A stretch of 64,000 bases of DNA, taken from positions 57,050-121,049 of the forward strand of contig FJOG01000010.1 of NCBI GenBank assembly GCA_900073065.1. Reading direction: 5' to 3'. Under the pieces are notes generated by a model. It was not told the origin of the DNA. It did not search any database and worked only from the letters and a program-made list of their open reading frames with translations. Both the position numbers and the translations under genes were made by a program. Positions 61,173 through 64,000 of this stretch are shown here, piece by piece (positions within the stretch are counted from its first letter, which is position 1; every line of letters starts with the position of its first letter). This DNA comes from Phialocephala subalpina (lineage: Eukaryota > Ascomycota > Leotiomycetes > Helotiales > Mollisiaceae).

Positions 61173-63563
61173 ATGTCAGGTGCAGGTTAGTTTGTCCCCA
61201 GGCATTCGCTCCTTCTCGTTCCATTCACTATCATTCTCGATCTGTATCTCGTTGCTCCTTCGGCTTTTGTTCTTCTACCTCACACAATCATCGACCGTCC
61301 ACCGGTTCATAGTTCTTTACATACTGATTTTATTTCTACCAAAGCAGACGACTCTTACCGCCCGGGAGTAAGTTTCACATTTCTCCACCCCATTTTCATT
61401 TTACCTTGAGGCCGGGCGAGATTGGGCCCGTAAGGCTGCAGCCCCATGGCACTCCTCGTCCGCCTTTGACAGGTGGCTTCCCATCGCAGGTGAGCTCCAG
61501 TAAGGCCTAGTTGCGGCAACTAAGCTACACACACCTTGATGGACGTGGGCTAATCAACGACCCCCAACACATTCGACGACCAAAGTTCTACAACATCACC
61601 AATCTACCCTTCTCACCTTATTATCAAGCCTGCTTGACTTGATGATTGAAACAGAGACTTACGTGTCGCAGCGCGAAAGATCTCCAAGACGTCGGTCTCG
61701 ATCACCACGTTCTTCCAGACGTCGCTCCTACAGCCCTCGTTCTCGCAGCCGCAGCCGTGAGGATCGTCACCGCAGCGACAGAAGATCCAGAAGCCCAATC
61801 AGCGGCGGAATGTCTGCTACCGGAGGAGTCCCTCATCGGTCCTTCGAGGAGCGAGCCCAAGCTAGAGAGCAGATGTTGTCCACTCTTCGAGAGTCTTCCC
61901 AGCAAGACCGTCGGTATGTATTCGATGGGGTGTTTGGGAATGAGTTGGCTTATGTTAGTGAAGGGTCTACGTGGGTAACCTTAGTTATGATGTCAAATGG
62001 CACCATCTCAAAGACTTTATGAGATCTGGTTAGTGGACAAGCATCGACTCATTGGGTTCAAGCTGACAGTATCCTTTAGCCGGAGAGGTCCTTTTCGCAG
62101 ATGTGTTGTTGCTTCCGAATGGAATGTCGAAGGTGGGCGCCTATACGTAGCTGGCATTTTGTGTTTTTCTTTTCTGGTCATTGAAGGAATGTTGGATTGA
62201 CGGATTGGGACGTTGTTCCGCGGGTTATGTAGGGATGCGGGTAAGCCTTAACATCTATTGTTGTTTTTGAGACTGGAAGCTGACCTACAATAGCATTGTA
62301 GAATATGCCACGAGGGAGCAAGCTCAACAGGCCGTCAACACGCTCAGCAACCAAAACCTCATGGGCCGACTTGTCTATGTTCGAGAAGTATGTCTTACCC
62401 CTTTATCTGAACCGAACTGGTTCTAACATCTGGAATAGGATCGTGAGGCCGAACCTCGATTCACGGGCCCACCAGCAGCTGGTCGCGGCGGTTACGAAGG
62501 CGGCGCAGGACGTGGTGGATTTGGCGCAGGTGGGTATGGCGGTGGTATGGGAGCCGGTGGTGGTGCCGGTGGTGGCGGCCGTCAAATCTATGTGGCCAAC
62601 GTTTGTTAAATCCCTTCATTTCTCTCCTGTTTTCCTGCTGGGGTCATCATATTGACTGAGAGATCTAGCTCCCTTATACGGTTGGATGGCAGGATCTGAA
62701 GGACCTCTTCCGACAAGCTGGTGAGTCTCGTCTATGCAGCTAACAGGGAAATAGACGTTGAAATTAACACTTTGTCTTACAGCTCGCAACGGTGCAGTCA
62801 TCCGTGCCGACGTCCACGTTGGACCTGATGGTCGTCCCAAGGGTTCCGGTATCGTTGCATTCGAATCTCCCGATGATGCTCGCAATGCCATTCAACAATT
62901 CAATGGTTACGACTGGCAAGGCCGCCCTCTGGAAGTTCGTGAAGACCGATTCGCCGGCTCTGGTCCCGGTTTCGGTGGCCGTGGTGGCTTTGGTGGACGT
63001 GGAGGCTTCGGTGGTGGATTTGGAGGTCGTGGTGGTGGATTTGGTGGAGGCCGCGGTGGATTTGGTGGAGGATTTGGTGGAGGTCGTGGTGGGTTTGCCG
63101 GTGGTTATGGCGGAGGTGGAGCTAGCGGTTTCGACGGAGGAGCTGTAGCTTCCACAGCAGCCCCAAATCCCTTCACCGACTACGCAACGTCTGGAACCGA
63201 GAGAAGCGAGATCATCTACGTTCGCAACGTAAGTTTTGAGTTTGAACACATTTTATGATACTTTGACTGACTTTCTTGTAGCTTCCATGGTCCACTAGTA
63301 ATGAGGATCTTGTTGAGCTTTTCACCACCATTGGAAAGGTCGAGCAAGCCGAAATTCAGTACGAGCCTAACGGTCGATCCCGAGGAACTGGTGTTGTCCG
63401 ATTCGACACCGCCGAGAATGCCGACACCGCCATCGAGAAATTCTCTGGCTACCAATACGGTGGACGCCCTCTTGGCCTGAGCTTCGTCAAGTACCAAACT
63501 CCCGGTGGCGGAGATGCCATGGAGACGGAGGCTACCAGCTTGACTCAAGACCAGATCATGTAG
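61173..63563 (+). CDS. Gbp2/Hrb1-like SR-type RNA-binding protein with three RRMs
   Basis: Eleven exons: 61173-61185, 61348-61367, 61657-61913, 61964-62028, 62080-62132, 62233-62240, 62294-62387, 62439-62600, 62669-62720, 62783-63228 and 63282-63563, giving 483 residues. After [11 protein letters not shown] comes an Arg/Ser domain ([17 protein letters not shown]). RRM1 begins [16 protein letters not shown] and includes KGCGIVEYA. RRM2 has [16 protein letters not shown] and [11 protein letters not shown] Gly/Phe/Arg-rich linker follows, then RRM3 ([25 protein letters not shown]). Yeast Gbp2 and Hrb1 are shuttling mRNA-binding proteins that couple transcription (THO/TREX) to mRNA export and quality control. 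That role is inferred. Exon 6 is only 8 bases and supplies GlyCys of RRM1 RNP1. The third intron uses a GAAG acceptor. Confidence 0.92.
62233..62240 (+). other. 8-base microexon of the Gbp2-like gene
   Basis: GGATGCGG lies between a TAG acceptor and a GTAAGC donor. It joins AAG of the previous exon to CATTGTAGAA of the next to give KGCGIVEY, the RNP1 motif of RRM1. Skipping it would shift the frame. Confidence 0.85.
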
Positions 63564-64000
63564 AGACCCTATCGAACCCCTTCCGACGGATGCCAACGTA
63601 CTGGTGTCCAAGCAACAATTCGGCAACGCGTGTTACACCACTCTTTCCTCTTCGCCTGGATCTACTTTCCTTACTTGTACCCCATTCCTCACAAAAATAC
63701 TAAGGAGAGCATCACAATCGACGACTGAAGGCGTTCTCTTCATTTAGTCTCTTCTCAATTTGTTCGGTCACCTCCGACGGATCTCGAGATTGCACAACTA
63801 GGGTTATGGAGAGGGGAGGATATGTGCTTTCTCAGTCTACAAAAGTTTTCCATTCCGATCAAGCTCAGAAACATGTGCTTAGATGCGGGTTATGCAGTCA
63901 ATCGATGATTTGGAATTATTTGCAGGGTGCTAGGATGAGTGAGCTGTGAAAGTACAATTGCTGCTGTGTGACAAGCATAACCGGATAAATGGAGCCTCAT
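63564..64000. other. 3' region of the Gbp2-like gene and window end
   Basis: Nothing beyond the expected 3' untranslated sequence was recognised. Confidence 0.55.

Overview
This is a window of nuclear DNA from a filamentous ascomycete (Pezizomycotina). The genes have many short introns, mostly 45-120 bases with GT..AG ends. They include fungus-typical families: POM152, ATG4, an SLM1-like F-BAR/PH protein, LDB17, Whi5/Nrm1, a CYP52-like P450 and a Gbp2-like RNA-binding protein. Gene style and family set would suit the Leotiomycetes, but the class assignment is a guess. I see no operons, rRNA, CRISPR or intact transposon.

Layout. 0.7-3.1 kb: KGD2 (E2 of 2-oxoglutarate dehydrogenase) and a complex I LYR subunit (NDUFB9) are divergent, sharing a 327-base promoter. 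3.7-5.5 kb: divergent histone H2A and H2B, whose 473-base shared promoter holds a repeated element and a perfect 12-base inverted repeat. 6.0-8.5 kb: SQS1-like R3H/G-patch protein. 9.1-10.6 kb: ATG4 autophagy protease. 10.9-12.6 kb: JJJ1-like J-protein. 12.6-16.4 kb: gene-poor, with two degenerate tandem repeat arrays. 16.4-18.3 kb: SPX-RING ubiquitin ligase in seven exons. 19.1-21.2 kb: F-box/SirB1/YccV protein. 21.5-23.1 kb: UCH37-type deubiquitinase. 23.9-27.9 kb: nucleoporin POM152. 28.0-29.0 kb: unknown LPLEIR-motif protein. 29.7-31.4 kb: CYP52-like P450. 32.6-33.8 kb: Whi5/Nrm1-like repressor. 35.7-38.3 kb: HEVGH zinc metalloproteinase with jacalin-like tail. 39.1-40.0 kb: phosphatidylserine synthase. 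41.1-41.8 kb: GAR1. 42.0-44.5 kb: threonyl-tRNA synthetase. 45.5-48.4 kb: SLM1-like protein. 49.2-50.8 kb: LDB17/SPIN90. 52.5-53.3 kb: secreted carboxymuconolactone-decarboxylase-fold protein. 53.3-61.2 kb: gene-poor. 61.2-63.6 kb: Gbp2-like three-RRM protein with an 8-base microexon.

Most genes are conserved housekeeping genes and do not form one pathway. Local themes are mitochondrial metabolism (KGD2/NDUFB9), core histones, ubiquitin (SPX-RING, F-box and UCH within 7 kb), translation and ribosome biogenesis (GAR1 next to ThrRS) and plasma-membrane/actin patches (SLM1-like facing LDB17). Gene models were built by hand from splice signals and protein-family continuity. Every multi-exon model closes to a whole number of codons. 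The least certain is the first intron of the gene at 52.5 kb. I did not find a clearly new multi-gene system. The most unusual structures are the histone-promoter repeats, the degenerate arrays at 13.7-14.9 kb and the microexon.
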